Assembly (NCBI RefSeq): GCF_024978135.1
Contig: NZ_JANTEZ010000001.1
Coordinates: 372,001 to 436,000, forward strand
Source: Herbiconiux gentiana
GTDB taxonomy: Bacteria > Actinomycetota > Actinomycetes > Actinomycetales > Microbacteriaceae
Direction: 5' to 3'
DNA: 64,000 nt
The position numbers and the translations under genes are program-made. Every line of letters starts with the position of its first letter. Position 1 is the stretch's first letter. Under the pieces are notes generated by a model, which was given only the letters and a program-made list of their open reading frames with translations, made no database searches and was not told where the DNA came from. This document shows positions 9,372 to 17,874 of the stretch, in pieces.

Positions 9372-9405
9372 CCGCGCGGCGCCCGAGGGCCGCTAGCCGC
9401 GCGGC
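9356..9405. repeat. Perfect 25-bp tandem duplication spanning two convergent stop codons
   Basis: Two identical 25-base units (9356-9380 and 9381-9405), each ending in the palindrome GCCGCGCGGC. The TAG ending the rightward oxidoreductase gene lies in unit 1 (9369-9371). The stop of the leftward GH3 gene is the CTA of unit 2 (9393-9395). A partial third copy follows. The short palindromes may also help transcription termination. Confidence 0.85.
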
Positions 9406-12400
9406 GCCCGGGGGCCGCCGGCCAGGCGCCGGCGTCGCGTCAGCAGCAGTCCCACTCCGGCCCCCAGGGCGAGCAGCGCGGCCAGGATGACGGCGGCCGC
9501 CTGGCTGCCGGTCGAGGCCAGGCCGCCACCGGGGGCCGAGCCGTCGCCGGGTCCGGTGCCGGGCCCGCCCGCTCCGGGGCCGGGGTCGGTGCCCTGGCCG
9601 GGGTCGGTGCCGGGACCGGTGCCCGGGTCGGGCGTGCCCGGCTCCTCGCCCGGGCCCTCGCCCGGGTCGACGACGGTCGCCCCGAACACCGACGCCAGCA
9701 GCGTCACCGCCTGAACCGGGTCGCCGCTCATCAGCACGTGCTCGGCATCGGCCGTCACCGCGGCCGAGGCGTCACCCGTCGCGGCCCGTCCGGCCACGAT
9801 CGCGGCCTGCGCGAGGTCGCGCACCACCGACACCACCGGATCGGCGGCGGTGAAGGCCGCCGTACCGCTCAGGGTCGCCGCCGCTTCGGCAGCGCCCTGC
9901 GCCACCGCGGCACGCGCCTCGTCGGAGTCGGTCACCGCACCCTGGTCGGTCCACACCGGCAGGGCGACCAGCGCCTCGACGGCGGCCCGGGAGGCGGAGT
10001 CGGCGGGCAGCGAGGCGGCCAGCCCGGCCAGACGCTCCCGCGGAGCATCCGTTCGCTCACCCCAGCCGTAGGCGTACAGCGGCTGGTACCCGTCGTCGCC
10101 CACGTTGATCGGAACCTGCTCGGCGCTCGCGGGCCAGCTCAGCGGCAGCCGCCCGGTGAAGGGCACGTCGCCGAAGAGCGTGTCGGCGACGCCGGCTCCC
10201 TCGCTGCCCGGCAGGAACGACGCCACCAGGCCGTCGATCTCGCCGAGCTGGTCGGTGACGAGCTGGGTGCGGCCGGCGACCACGAGCACAACGCAGTCCA
10301 TCGCGGCGCAGACGCGGTCGATGCTCGTGCGGTCGGCCTCGGTCAGCGAGAGGCTGTGCCCGTTGTTGCCGACGTCGCCCTGGCCCTCGGCGTAGGGCGT
10401 CTCGCCCACGACCACCACGCCGACGTCGCTGCCGGCCATCGGGGCCGAGGCGTCCTCCGAGAAGGTGACCGCCGCATCCGGGGCCACCTCGCGAAGGCCC
10501 TCGAGGATGCTCGTCCCGCTCGTCGCCGTCGGGCCTGAGCCGCCCTGCCACGAGATCGTCCAGCCGCCCATCTGGTTGCCCAGGTCGTCGGCGTTCGAGC
10601 CGGCGACGTAGAGCGAGGCGTCCTTCGGCAGCGGGAGCACGTCGTCGTTCTTCAGCAGCACCTGCGACTCGGCGGCCGCCTGCCGGGCGTCGGCCCGGTG
10701 GTCGGCCCCGCCGAAGGCGTCGGCCAGGCTCCGGTCGGAGAACGGGTTCTCGAACAGCCCCAGCTCGAACTTCTGCGTCAGGATGCGGCGCACGGCGTCA
10801 TCGACCCGGCTCTGCTCGATGGTGTGCGACGTGGTCACCGCGTCGGTGACGCTGGTGATGAAGGCGCCGAAGTTGTACGGCGCCATCGCCATGTCGAGCC
10901 CGGAGTTGACCGACCGCACGACCTTCTCGGCGTAGGTCCCGCCCGGCAGCTTGTCGATGCCCTCCCAGTCGCTGATCAGGAAGCCGTCGAAACCGAGCTC
11001 GCCCTTCAGGAGGGTCGTGTTGAGGGCGGTGTTCTCGTGCATCCGGATGTCGCCCGACCCGGCGATGTCGACCCCCGAGTACGACGGCATGATGCTGCCG
11101 ACCCCGGCGGCGATCGCCGGAAGGTAGGGGTCGACGTGCGTCGTCATGAAGTCCTCGAGCGAGGGCGAGACCGTCAGGCCCTGGTCGATCGGATAGCCGT
11201 TGCCGGCCTTCGAGGCGTCGTACTCGGTGCCGCCGTCGCCGACCCAGTGCTTCGCGGTCGCGAGCACCTCGTCGGCGGCCGACTTGTCGCCCGGGTCCTC
11301 GCCCTGGAGGCCCACGATGCCGGCCTCCGAGAACGCCGTCACCAGCGCCGGGTCCTCACCGAACGACTCGTAGCTGCGGCCCCAGCGCTCGTCGCGGGTG
11401 ACGCACAGGCAGGGCGCGAACGCCCAGTTGACGCCCGTGGTCTTCGTCTCGATCGCGGTGTCCTCGGCCAGGGTCTGCACCAGGGCGGGGTCGCGGGTGG
11501 CGCCGAGCCCGATGTTGTGCGGGAAGATCGTCGCGTCGAGCACGTTGCTGTGCCCGTGCACGGCGTCGGCGCCGTAGAGCAGCGGGATCTGGAGCGCCGT
11601 CGAGAGCGCCTGGGCCTGGAAGCCGTCGACCATGTCGGCCCACGCCTCCGGGGTGTTCTCGGCCGGTGTCGAACCGCCGCCCGAGAGGATCGAGCCGAGC
11701 CCGAGGTCGGCGATCTGGTTCGGCGAGGTGAGTCCGAGCCGCTCGGCCTGGGCCATCTGGCCGACCTTCTCCGCGAGGCTCATCCGGCCCATCAGGTCGT
11801 CGACGCGGGTGGCCGTCGGCAGGGACTCGTCGAGGTAGGGCAGGCCGTAGGCGTTCACCACCACCTTCGGGGCCTCGGGGGGCAGCTGGGCGCCGTCGGC
11901 GTCGAGCACCACCGGCACCGAGCGGGCCTGGTCGCCCGAGGCACCGGCGGCCAGCGCCGTCACCTCGAAGCTCCTCGTCTCACCCGAGGCGGTCCCGGCC
12001 GGGAACTCGAGGGTCCCGCCGAAGGTCGCGACGTGCGTCCCGATCTCGGCCGTTCCGGTACCCGGGCTGTAGTCCACCTGCACCGCCGCGTCCAGTGGTT
12101 CGCCGTTCGAGGTCGAGACGGTCACCCCGACCTCGGCGGTGTCGCCGGGGTTCAGCAGGTACACGGACTCCGACGTTCCGACGGTGAGGTTCGCCGCCTG
12201 CTCCGGAGTGCCGTAGAGCTGTACGTCGTCGACCGCCCAGCCGGTGCTCGTCGGCTTGCCCGGCGTGAACGTCACGGCGAAGCCCCAGGCGCTCGTCAGG
12301 TCGAGCGACCCGTTCTGCGTCTCGGCGCTGCCCGGCTGGTAGGAGCCGATGGAGAACGCGCTGAACGGCAGCTCCACGAGCTTCCAGCGGCTCGTCGAGC

Positions 12401-14246
12401 TGCCCCAGTTGTCCTTGAAGGTGGCGGTCCAGAGCTCGGAGTGCTCGCCGTCGGGGCCGCCGTCCTTCAGCTCGACCTTGATGTCGTCGCCGGCGGTCGG
12501 CGAGGCCGGGTTCGAGGCCTGCGAGGCGTACCACCAGAAGCGGATGCCGCGGTAGCTGCTCCAGTCCTGCGAGGAGGCGAGGTTGTCGCTGAACCCGGCG
12601 TAACCACCGGACGGGATCAGGTAGTCACCCGAGAGCACCCGGTTGTCGGGCACGTCACCGCGCTCCTGCGCGGTCACGTCCAGGCTGACGAGCCCCTCCG
12701 CGGAGCCCCAGGTGAAGAAGCCCACGGGGTTCGTCGAGGTGCCGAGCGGCACGTCGCTCTGGAAGTCCTCGAGGGTCGTGACGCGCTCGAAGAGGGCGAT
12801 GTCGTCGAAGGTCCACGTGCCCGCACCGAGACCGGTGAGTGTCACCGCGAAACCGGTCGAGGCGGAGGGGTCGAAGCGGGCCGGGTCGTCGGGAGAGCCC
12901 TTGACCCTGAGCTCCGTGAAGAGCACGCCGATCCAGCGCCAGCCGGTGCTGTCGTCGACGACGGTGCGGTCGAAGAGGCGGCCGTCGGACTTGACCTCGT
13001 AGCCCAGGGTGCGGCCGCTGCCGGTGCCGAGGAACCAGAAGCCGAAGCCGTCGGCGGCCGACCAGTCGGTGGCCGCGGTGTCGTTCGTGAAGCCGAACCA
13101 GTCCGACGCCGTGGGCTCGCCCGACACCGTCGCCACGAGCACCTGGTTGTCGGGGGCCGCCCCGGGAACCGTCGCGTCGCCCGTGGTGCTGAGCACCGGC
13201 TTCACGGCGTCGGTGCTGGCCCAGGTGGTGAAGCCGGCGGGAACCCCCGACCCGAAGTCGTGCAGCACGGTGCGGGGGCCGTCGTTCGGCAACTCACCGG
13301 TGGGGCGGATGCTCACCACGACGGTGTCCCGCGAGCCGATCGTGACCCCGTCCGACGGCTCCGACAGGGCGAGCGTGAAGGTGCGCACCGGCGTCAGTGC
13401 ACCGTGGGACACCGTCGGCACGGTGACCGCCACCGTGCTGTCCCCGGCCGGGATGGTGAGCGTCTGGTCGACGGCCGTGAAGTCGGTGCCGGCCACCGCG
13501 CTGCCGTCGGTGCTGGTGACCCGCACGGTCTGGTCGCTCTCGGCCGGGCTGTTCAGCGTCACGTCGACGACGGCGTCGGAGCCCGCGCCCACGTCGACGG
13601 CCTGGCGGTCGAAGCCGGCCGACGGCACGGCCGCCGTGCCGTGCACCGCGAAGGTGTAGACGGAGTAGCCGTACCAGTGCAGCACCGGCGCCTCCCAGGT
13701 GGCGGCGGTGCGCTTCAGCATCGCGAGTCGCACGTAGCGGGCCTGGGCGGGAGCGTCGAAGACGATCTCCTCGGTGCCGCCGGCGCCCGCGGTCTCCGAG
13801 GCGGCGGTGCTCCAGCTCGCCTCGTCCTCCGGCGCGGACGTCGCGACCTGCACGTCGTAGGCGGCCGCGAAGGCGGCCTCCCAGGTGATCGAGACGCCGC
13901 TGACGGTCGCCACCGAGCCGAGGTCGCTCGTCAGGCTCGCGGTGAAGGTGGTGTCCTCGTCGGGGCCGTTGCCGCTCGCCCACCGGGTGGAATCGTCGCC
14001 GTCGGTGGCGTTCGAGGCGGGGAAGTTCCCGTCCTGGTCGTTCTGCGACGCCGAGGCGGTGGTCGTGCCCGAGCGGGCGAGGTCGGGCTCCGCCGCTCCG
14101 GCGGCGGCTCCACCTCCGGCGACGAGCCCGGCGCCGACGAGCGCCGTGATCAGCGCGGCCGCGAGGTGCCGGCGGCCGGGCCGGGGCCACGAGGGCCGAC
14201 GTCGGGATTCGGGGACAACGGCGGACCTCTGGCCGGTTGCGGGCAC
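9393..14246 (-). CDS. Secreted, cell-wall-anchored multidomain GH3 beta-glycosidase
   Basis: About 1617 residues, very long for GH3. Domains in order: signal peptide (hydrophobic core about 28-52), discoidin/F5-8-like sugar-binding domain (about 55-200), Calx-beta-like domain (about 205-315), two related beta-sandwich carbohydrate-binding-type domains (about 325-490 and 495-690), a second Calx-beta-like domain (690-795), then GH3. The catalytic barrel (about 800-1140) has the nucleophile Asp1093 in GFLISDWEG and the KHWVGDGGT motif; the GH3 C-domain begins near 1190. A Gly/Pro-rich linker, LASTG at 1576-1580, a transmembrane helix and RRRR close the protein: a sortase E-type (LAXTG) wall anchor. 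I prefer the GTG at 14246 because GAAGGAG lies five bases upstream; the GTG at 14252 would overlap that site. The ROK regulator gene directly upstream probably controls it. Confidence 0.9.
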   Translation of the reverse strand: MPATGQRSAVVPESRRRPSWPRPGRRHLAAALITALVGAGLVAGGGAAAGAAEPDLARSGTTTASASQNDQDGNFPASNATDGDDSTRWASGNGPDEDTTFTASLTSDLGSVATVSGVSITWEAAFAAAYDVQVATSAPEDEASWSTAASETAGAGGTEEIVFDAPAQARYVRLAMLKRTAATWEAPVLHWYGYSVYTFAVHGTAAVPSAGFDRQAVDVGAGSDAVVDVTLNSPAESDQTVRVTSTDGSAVAGTDFTAVDQTLTIPAGDSTVAVTVPTVSHGALTPVRTFTLALSEPSDGVTIGSRDTVVVSIRPTGELPNDGPRTVLHDFGSGVPAGFTTWASTDAVKPVLSTTGDATVPGAAPDNQVLVATVSGEPTASDWFGFTNDTAATDWSAADGFGFWFLGTGSGRTLGYEVKSDGRLFDRTVVDDSTGWRWIGVLFTELRVKGSPDDPARFDPSASTGFAVTLTGLGAGTWTFDDIALFERVTTLEDFQSDVPLGTSTNPVGFFTWGSAEGLVSLDVTAQERGDVPDNRVLSGDYLIPSGGYAGFSDNLASSQDWSSYRGIRFWWYASQASNPASPTAGDDIKVELKDGGPDGEHSELWTATFKDNWGSSTSRWKLVELPFSAFSIGSYQPGSAETQNGSLDLTSAWGFAVTFTPGKPTSTGWAVDDVQLYGTPEQAANLTVGTSESVYLLNPGDTAEVGVTVSTSNGEPLDAAVQVDYSPGTGTAEIGTHVATFGGTLEFPAGTASGETRSFEVTALAAGASGDQARSVPVVLDADGAQLPPEAPKVVVNAYGLPYLDESLPTATRVDDLMGRMSLAEKVGQMAQAERLGLTSPNQIADLGLGSILSGGGSTPAENTPEAWADMVDGFQAQALSTALQIPLLYGADAVHGHSNVLDATIFPHNIGLGATRDPALVQTLAEDTAIETKTTGVNWAFAPCLCVTRDERWGRSYESFGEDPALVTAFSEAGIVGLQGEDPGDKSAADEVLATAKHWVGDGGTEYDASKAGNGYPIDQGLTVSPSLEDFMTTHVDPYLPAIAAGVGSIMPSYSGVDIAGSGDIRMHENTALNTTLLKGELGFDGFLISDWEGIDKLPGGTYAEKVVRSVNSGLDMAMAPYNFGAFITSVTDAVTTSHTIEQSRVDDAVRRILTQKFELGLFENPFSDRSLADAFGGADHRADARQAAAESQVLLKNDDVLPLPKDASLYVAGSNADDLGNQMGGWTISWQGGSGPTATSGTSILEGLREVAPDAAVTFSEDASAPMAGSDVGVVVVGETPYAEGQGDVGNNGHSLSLTEADRTSIDRVCAAMDCVVLVVAGRTQLVTDQLGEIDGLVASFLPGSEGAGVADTLFGDVPFTGRLPLSWPASAEQVPINVGDDGYQPLYAYGWGERTDAPRERLAGLAASLPADSASRAAVEALVALPVWTDQGAVTDSDEARAAVAQGAAEAAATLSGTAAFTAADPVVSVVRDLAQAAIVAGRAATGDASAAVTADAEHVLMSGDPVQAVTLLASVFGATVVDPGEGPGEEPGTPDPGTGPGTDPGQGTDPGPGAGGPGTGPGDGSAPGGGLASTGSQAAAVILAALLALGAGVGLLLTRRRRLAGGPRAPRG

Positions 14247-14263
14247 TGTCACTCCTTCGAGAC

Positions 14264-15445
14264 CTACGACACCCGTTCGTCACGGAGCGGATGCTCCAGT
14301 ACAGCCGGTGAATTCGTCCGGTCCCAGGACGAAAGAACGAACGGGTGCACCGATGACGGCGAGCCAGAGCCTGGCATCGCGATTCCGGATGCCCAGGCCG
14401 CCGACACCGTGCGGTCGACGATGCCCGCCAGCTCGGCCCGGGCGCCGAGGGCCGCCACCCGCACCTCGACCCGCGACTCCCCCGCCGGCGAGAACCGCGC
14501 CACGGCCTCGCGCACCCCGTCGACCAGTGCTCCGCCGGCCGCACCGAAACGGCCCCCCAGCACCACCACGGAGGTGTCGACGAAGGAGCACAGCTGCGCG
14601 ATCGCGCGCCCGACCCGGAGCCCGGCGAGGTGCTCGTCGGGCAGACTCGCCGCAACCACGGTCTCCAGGCAGCCGTGACCGCCGCAGCGGCAGAGCAGAC
14701 CTCCGGGCTCCACCTGGATGTGGCCCATCTCGCCACCGGCCCCGCGGGCGCCGGCCAGCAGTCGGCCACCCGCCACGAGCCCCGCGCCGATGCCGTCGCC
14801 GAGCTTGACGTAGAGCATGTCGTCGAGGGCCGTGCCGCCGTGCATCCGCTCGCCCCACGCCCCGAAGTTGGCATCGTTGTCGGCGACGATCGGCCCCGAG
14901 AACCCCGGAGGACGCACGGCCTCGGCGGTCGCGCCGCTCCACCCCGGCAGAGCGGACGGCGCGCGCACGGCCCCGCTCGGTCGCAGCACCGGGAACGGGA
15001 ACGACACGCCGAGGGCCGCCACGTCGGCCATCCGCGCCCCGGCCGCCGGCAGCATGCGCGCGATCAGCCGGTGCAGGGCGCGCACGGTGGGCGCCACGCC
15101 GTCGTCGACCGCGAGCTCGACGCTGGACTCGGCGAGCACCCCGCCCGCGAGCTCGGACACGGCGACGGTGACGTGGCGGTGGCCGATGTCGCACGCCAGC
15201 ACGACCCCGGGCTGCCGGGCGAGCTCCAGCACGGCGGTCGGCCGGCCCCGCCCCGAGGCCCGACCCGCCTCGAGCCGGCGCTCGACGACCACGCCGAGCT
15301 CGATCAGCTCCGCCACCGTCTGGGCGACCACGCTGCGCGAGAGACCCGTGTGATCGGCGATCGCGCGCCGGGTCGTGCGCTCCGCGCGGCGGATGAAGTC
15401 GAGGAGGCCGGCCCGTCCCGGCCCACCTGTCGCTGAAGCTGTCAC
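14264..15445 (-). CDS. ROK-family transcriptional repressor with shortened sugar domain
   Basis: A 393-residue protein. The N-terminal winged helix-turn-helix (about residues 10-70: TTRRAIADHTGLSRSVVAQT) is followed by a ROK sugar-kinase-like domain (VLACDIGHRHVTVAV). The ROK zinc motif CRCGGHGCLE is present. Family members repress sugar-utilisation operons until a sugar binds. The GTG at 15445 has GAAGGGG upstream at normal spacing. Compared with the ROK glucokinase in this window (57859-58806), the stretch from CLE/CIE to the VVLGG/VIGGG strand is about 45 residues shorter, so a helical part of the fold seems missing. The stop is 17 bases before the GH3 start, so the two form an operon. Confidence 0.85.
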   Translation of the reverse strand: MTASATGGPGRAGLLDFIRRAERTTRRAIADHTGLSRSVVAQTVAELIELGVVVERRLEAGRASGRGRPTAVLELARQPGVVLACDIGHRHVTVAVSELAGGVLAESSVELAVDDGVAPTVRALHRLIARMLPAAGARMADVAALGVSFPFPVLRPSGAVRAPSALPGWSGATAEAVRPPGFSGPIVADNDANFGAWGERMHGGTALDDMLYVKLGDGIGAGLVAGGRLLAGARGAGGEMGHIQVEPGGLLCRCGGHGCLETVVAASLPDEHLAGLRVGRAIAQLCSFVDTSVVVLGGRFGAAGGALVDGVREAVARFSPAGESRVEVRVAALGARAELAGIVDRTVSAAWASGIAMPGSGSPSSVHPFVLSSWDRTNSPAVLEHPLRDERVS

Positions 15446-15560
15446 CGTGCATCCCCTTCGATGACCGACGTCCCACCCACGACGCGACCCTCGAACAGGG
15501 GTCATCGTCGACTCGTCACAGTGAAGCACACCCGAGGCGCGCGCGGCACCCCCGGTCGGC

Positions 15561-15566
15561 TAGCGT
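15561..15566 (+). promoter_or_regulatory. Candidate -10 element TAGCGT of a leaderless esterase transcript
   Basis: TAGCGT ends six bases before the ATG at 15573. No Shine-Dalgarno sequence lies in the six-base gap, so transcription probably starts at the ATG. The same arrangement occurs at the tetR gene (7700) and, with seven bases, at the second GH3 gene. Confidence 0.5.
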
Positions 15567-15572
15567 GATCGG

Positions 15573-16223
15573 ATGCCCCAGAACCACATCGTCGTGCTGC
15601 CCGGAGGCGGCTACCGCATGCTCGCCGACCACGAGGCGGAGCCCGTGGCCGAGTGGCTGCGCGGCGTGGGGGTCGCGGCGAGCGTCTTCCGGTACCCGCT
15701 GCTGACCGAGCATCCGGTGCCCCTGGAGGCGGTGCGCGCCGAGATCAGGCGGGTGCGCGCCGCCGGGGCGGAGCGCGTCGGAGTGCTCGGTTTCAGCGCC
15801 GGCGGCCACGCCGCGGGGCTCGCCGCCCTGGCGCCCGAGGAGGGCGAGCCAGGAGGCGTCGCCGACCTCGCGGTGCTCTGCTACCCCGTCGTCTCGATGG
15901 TCACGCCGAGCCACAGCGGCTCGCGCGACATCCTGCTCGGCGCCCGGCCGTCGGACGAGCTGCGCCGGGCCACCTCGCTCGAACTGCTCGTCACCCCCGA
16001 CTCGCCGCCGGTGTTCGTCTGGCACACCGCCGACGACGAGACGGTCGACGTGCGACCCGTGTACGACCTGGCGCGCTCGCTCGCGACGGCCGGCGTGCCG
16101 CACGCCGTGCACGTCTACCCCTCGGGGCGCCACGGCCTCGGGCTCGCCGAGGGCTCCGGCCTGCCCGCGCGCTGGACCGACGAGGCGGCCGCGTGGCTGC
16201 GCGACCTCGGCTGGGCCGACTGA
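15573..16223 (+). CDS. Alpha/beta hydrolase, acetyl-esterase type
   Basis: A 216-residue cytoplasmic alpha/beta hydrolase without a signal peptide. It begins MPQNHIVVLPGGGYRML, with the oxyanion-hole glycines at 11-13. The nucleophile is Ser75 in GFSAGGH, the acid probably Asp155 in HTADDETV and the base His187 in GRHGLGL. This layout is that of bacterial acetyl-xylan or other carbohydrate acetyl esterases. It is divergent from the ROK repressor and GH3 operon, so it could deacetylate oligosaccharides released by the secreted GH3; that link is inferred from position. Its last codons and stop belong to a 9-base tandem repeat. Confidence 0.8.
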   Translation: MPQNHIVVLPGGGYRMLADHEAEPVAEWLRGVGVAASVFRYPLLTEHPVPLEAVRAEIRRVRAAGAERVGVLGFSAGGHAAGLAALAPEEGEPGGVADLAVLCYPVVSMVTPSHSGSRDILLGARPSDELRRATSLELLVTPDSPPVFVWHTADDETVDVRPVYDLARSLATAGVPHAVHVYPSGRHGLGLAEGSGLPARWTDEAAAWLRDLGWAD

Positions 16224-16259
16224 GCCGACTGAGCCGACTGAGCCGACTGAGCCGACCGA
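16215..16259. repeat. 9-bp tandem repeat that reiterates Ala-Asp-stop
   Basis: Four perfect copies of GCCGACTGA (16215-16250), then one variant, GCCGACCGA. The first copy encodes the last two residues and the stop of the esterase gene; each further copy repeats the stop in frame. This looks like slippage expansion, and copy number may vary between strains. Confidence 0.9.
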
Positions 16260-16292
16260 CCCGGTCGACCCGACCCCCAGGGGGCCCGACCG

Positions 16293-16895
16293 TCAGAGGC
16301 GGGGCGCGGGCATCCGGCGTACGGCGAGGCGGGTGCGACGTCGGCGCACGCTGAACACGATCGCCAGGGCGGGCAGCGTCACGAAGGCCGTCCAGAAGAC
16401 CACGACGGCCACGATCCAGACGGTGCGGGTGGTGCTGACGCCCTGCTCGGCGTCGGCCACCGTGGCAGGTGTGACGGGTGCGACCGAGCCGACCGGCCCG
16501 TGCGCGATCGCGACGGGCGGGTCGCCCTGCACCACGAGGAAGTCGAGGCGGGCCGGGTGCTCCGGGTCGGGCGGGAAGCCCCAGTGCTCGTCGCCGCCGA
16601 GGGTCACGGTCGTGCCGGCGCCGCCCCGGGCATCCGGAACCACCACCTCGTAGAGGCCCGTGTTCACCGGCAGGCCCGAGTTCGTCTCGACGTCGACGAG
16701 GGAACCGGTGAGCACGGCGCTGCGGTCGACGACGTCGCGCTGCTGGGCGAGGCGCTCGGCCGCGGCGTCCTGCGCGCCGCCGAGCGCGGAGAGGGCGATC
16801 AGACCGGGCACGAGGAGAAGCACGAAGGCGAGCCAGAACGGCCACCCGGGCGGAGGACGGCGCGCGGGGCGGGTGGGAGGGAACGGCGGGGTCAT
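16293..16895 (-). CDS. Hypothetical two-span membrane protein
   Basis: A 200-residue protein of no family I recognise. A Pro/Arg-rich N-terminus is followed by a transmembrane helix (about 18-38), an extracytoplasmic region (about 40-155) with beta-rich character (GLYEVVVPDARGGAGTTVTL), a second transmembrane helix (about 160-182) and a basic tail (RRRRTRLAVRR). With both ends inside, the middle would face outwards. It lies four bases downstream of the DUF2200 gene and is probably co-transcribed. It resembles small sensory or envelope proteins, but no catalytic motif is visible. Confidence 0.65.
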   Translation of the reverse strand: MTPPFPPTRPARRPPPGWPFWLAFVLLLVPGLIALSALGGAQDAAAERLAQQRDVVDRSAVLTGSLVDVETNSGLPVNTGLYEVVVPDARGGAGTTVTLGGDEHWGFPPDPEHPARLDFLVVQGDPPVAIAHGPVGSVAPVTPATVADAEQGVSTTRTVWIVAVVVFWTAFVTLPALAIVFSVRRRRTRLAVRRMPAPRL

Positions 16896-16899
16896 GCGG

Positions 16900-17247
16900 T
16901 CAGCCCCGGAGGATCGAGGTCATCTTCTTGCCCCGGGCGACCTCGTCGACCAGCTTGTCCAGCCAGCGGATGCGCTGCATGAGCGGGTCGTCGATCTGCT
17001 CGACCCGGATACCGCAGATCAGCCCGGTGATGAGCGGGGCGTTCGGATTCATCGCGGGCGCCTCGGCGAAGAACGTCTCGAAATCGGTCTGCTCGGCGAG
17101 GGCGCGGTCGATCCCGTTCTGGTCGTACCCGGTGAGCCAGCGGATCACCTCGTCGACCTCCGCCTTGTCGTGCCCCGTGCGCTCGGCCTTGGCGACGTAG
17201 TGCGGATAGACGGCCGCGACCGGCGTCGTGAAGATCCGGTGCGCCAT
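16900..17247 (-). CDS. DUF2200 family protein
   Basis: A 115-residue soluble protein starting MAHRIFTTPVAAVYPHYVAKAERTG. The VYPHYVAKAERKGR-like opening, WLTGYDQ and LICGIRVEQIDDPLMQRIRWLDKLVDEVARGK match the DUF2200 family, widespread small bacterial proteins of unknown role. Full length for the family. The stop is four bases before the membrane protein gene. Function cannot be assigned. Confidence 0.8.
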   Translation of the reverse strand: MAHRIFTTPVAAVYPHYVAKAERTGHDKAEVDEVIRWLTGYDQNGIDRALAEQTDFETFFAEAPAMNPNAPLITGLICGIRVEQIDDPLMQRIRWLDKLVDEVARGKKMTSILRG

Positions 17248-17321
17248 GCTGTCCCCCTGTCATCCGACCCGTCGCACCCTGCGACGGTGACCTCCAGGGT
17301 AGGGCAGCCCTCCACCCGGGG

Positions 17322-17774
17322 TCAGCCCGCCGCCGTCACGATCAGCTCACGGATGCGCGCGGCCGCCTCCTCGTCGAGCCGCTCCAGCGCATAGGAGGTG
17401 GGCCAGAACCCCGCGGGGTCGCCGAGCGCGGAGTTCTCGCTGAAGCCGAGGGTCGAGTAGCGGGCCTTGTCCATCAGGCCGCTGCGGAAGAAAACGACGA
17501 CCTTGCCCGCGCTCGCCCACCCGGGCTGCCCGTAGTACAGCTTCGGCTGCAGCGCCGGGGCGGCCTCGGCCACGAGGGCGTGCAGGCGTTCGGCCATCGC
17601 CCGGTCGGGGGCAGGCATCTCGGCGATCCTGCCCTCGACCGCTGCGGCATCGGCGGCGGCCTTCTCGGCGGCCTTCCCGCTCTTGGCCTCGGCCCGCAGC
17701 TCCGCGGCCCGGCTCTTCATCGCGGCGCGCTCCTCGGCCGAGAAGCCGCCGTCCGATCCCCCTGCTGCGCTCAT
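17322..17774 (-). CDS. DUF1801 (YdhG-like) protein
   Basis: A 150-residue protein with a charged, Ala-rich helical N-terminus (about 10-50) followed by a DUF1801-type domain (about 55-148): LHALVAEAAPALQPKLYYGQPGWASAGKVVVFFRSG and a C-terminal RIRELIVTA helix. The Bacillus YdhG homologue has been proposed to chaperone iron for frataxin-like proteins; the role here is unproven. The ATG at 17774 has AGGAAAGG upstream. A TAGCGT sequence about 35 bases upstream may be the promoter -10. Confidence 0.75.
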   Translation of the reverse strand: MSAAGGSDGGFSAEERAAMKSRAAELRAEAKSGKAAEKAAADAAAVEGRIAEMPAPDRAMAERLHALVAEAAPALQPKLYYGQPGWASAGKVVVFFRSGLMDKARYSTLGFSENSALGDPAGFWPTSYALERLDEEAAARIRELIVTAAG

Positions 17775-17874
17775 CGCGCACCGCCTTTCCTGGTCGTGGC
17801 CCCACGCTAGCGGTGCACCGGCGCTGCCGCTTCTCGATTCCTGATCACTCGGGCCGGGCTCGTCGCTGCTTCGG

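Noticed and set aside
10698-14678. A long open frame antisense to the giant GH3 gene (over 1300 codons)
   Set aside because: It mirrors the GC-rich third positions of the GH3 gene, is Arg/Gly/Val/His-rich, has no domain, and runs into the ROK gene region; it is a shadow frame.
15459-15507. CGATGACC ... GGTCATCG inverted repeat near the ROK start as an operator
   Set aside because: Arms are only 8 bases and 33 bases apart; this can occur by chance and does not look like a typical repressor palindrome.
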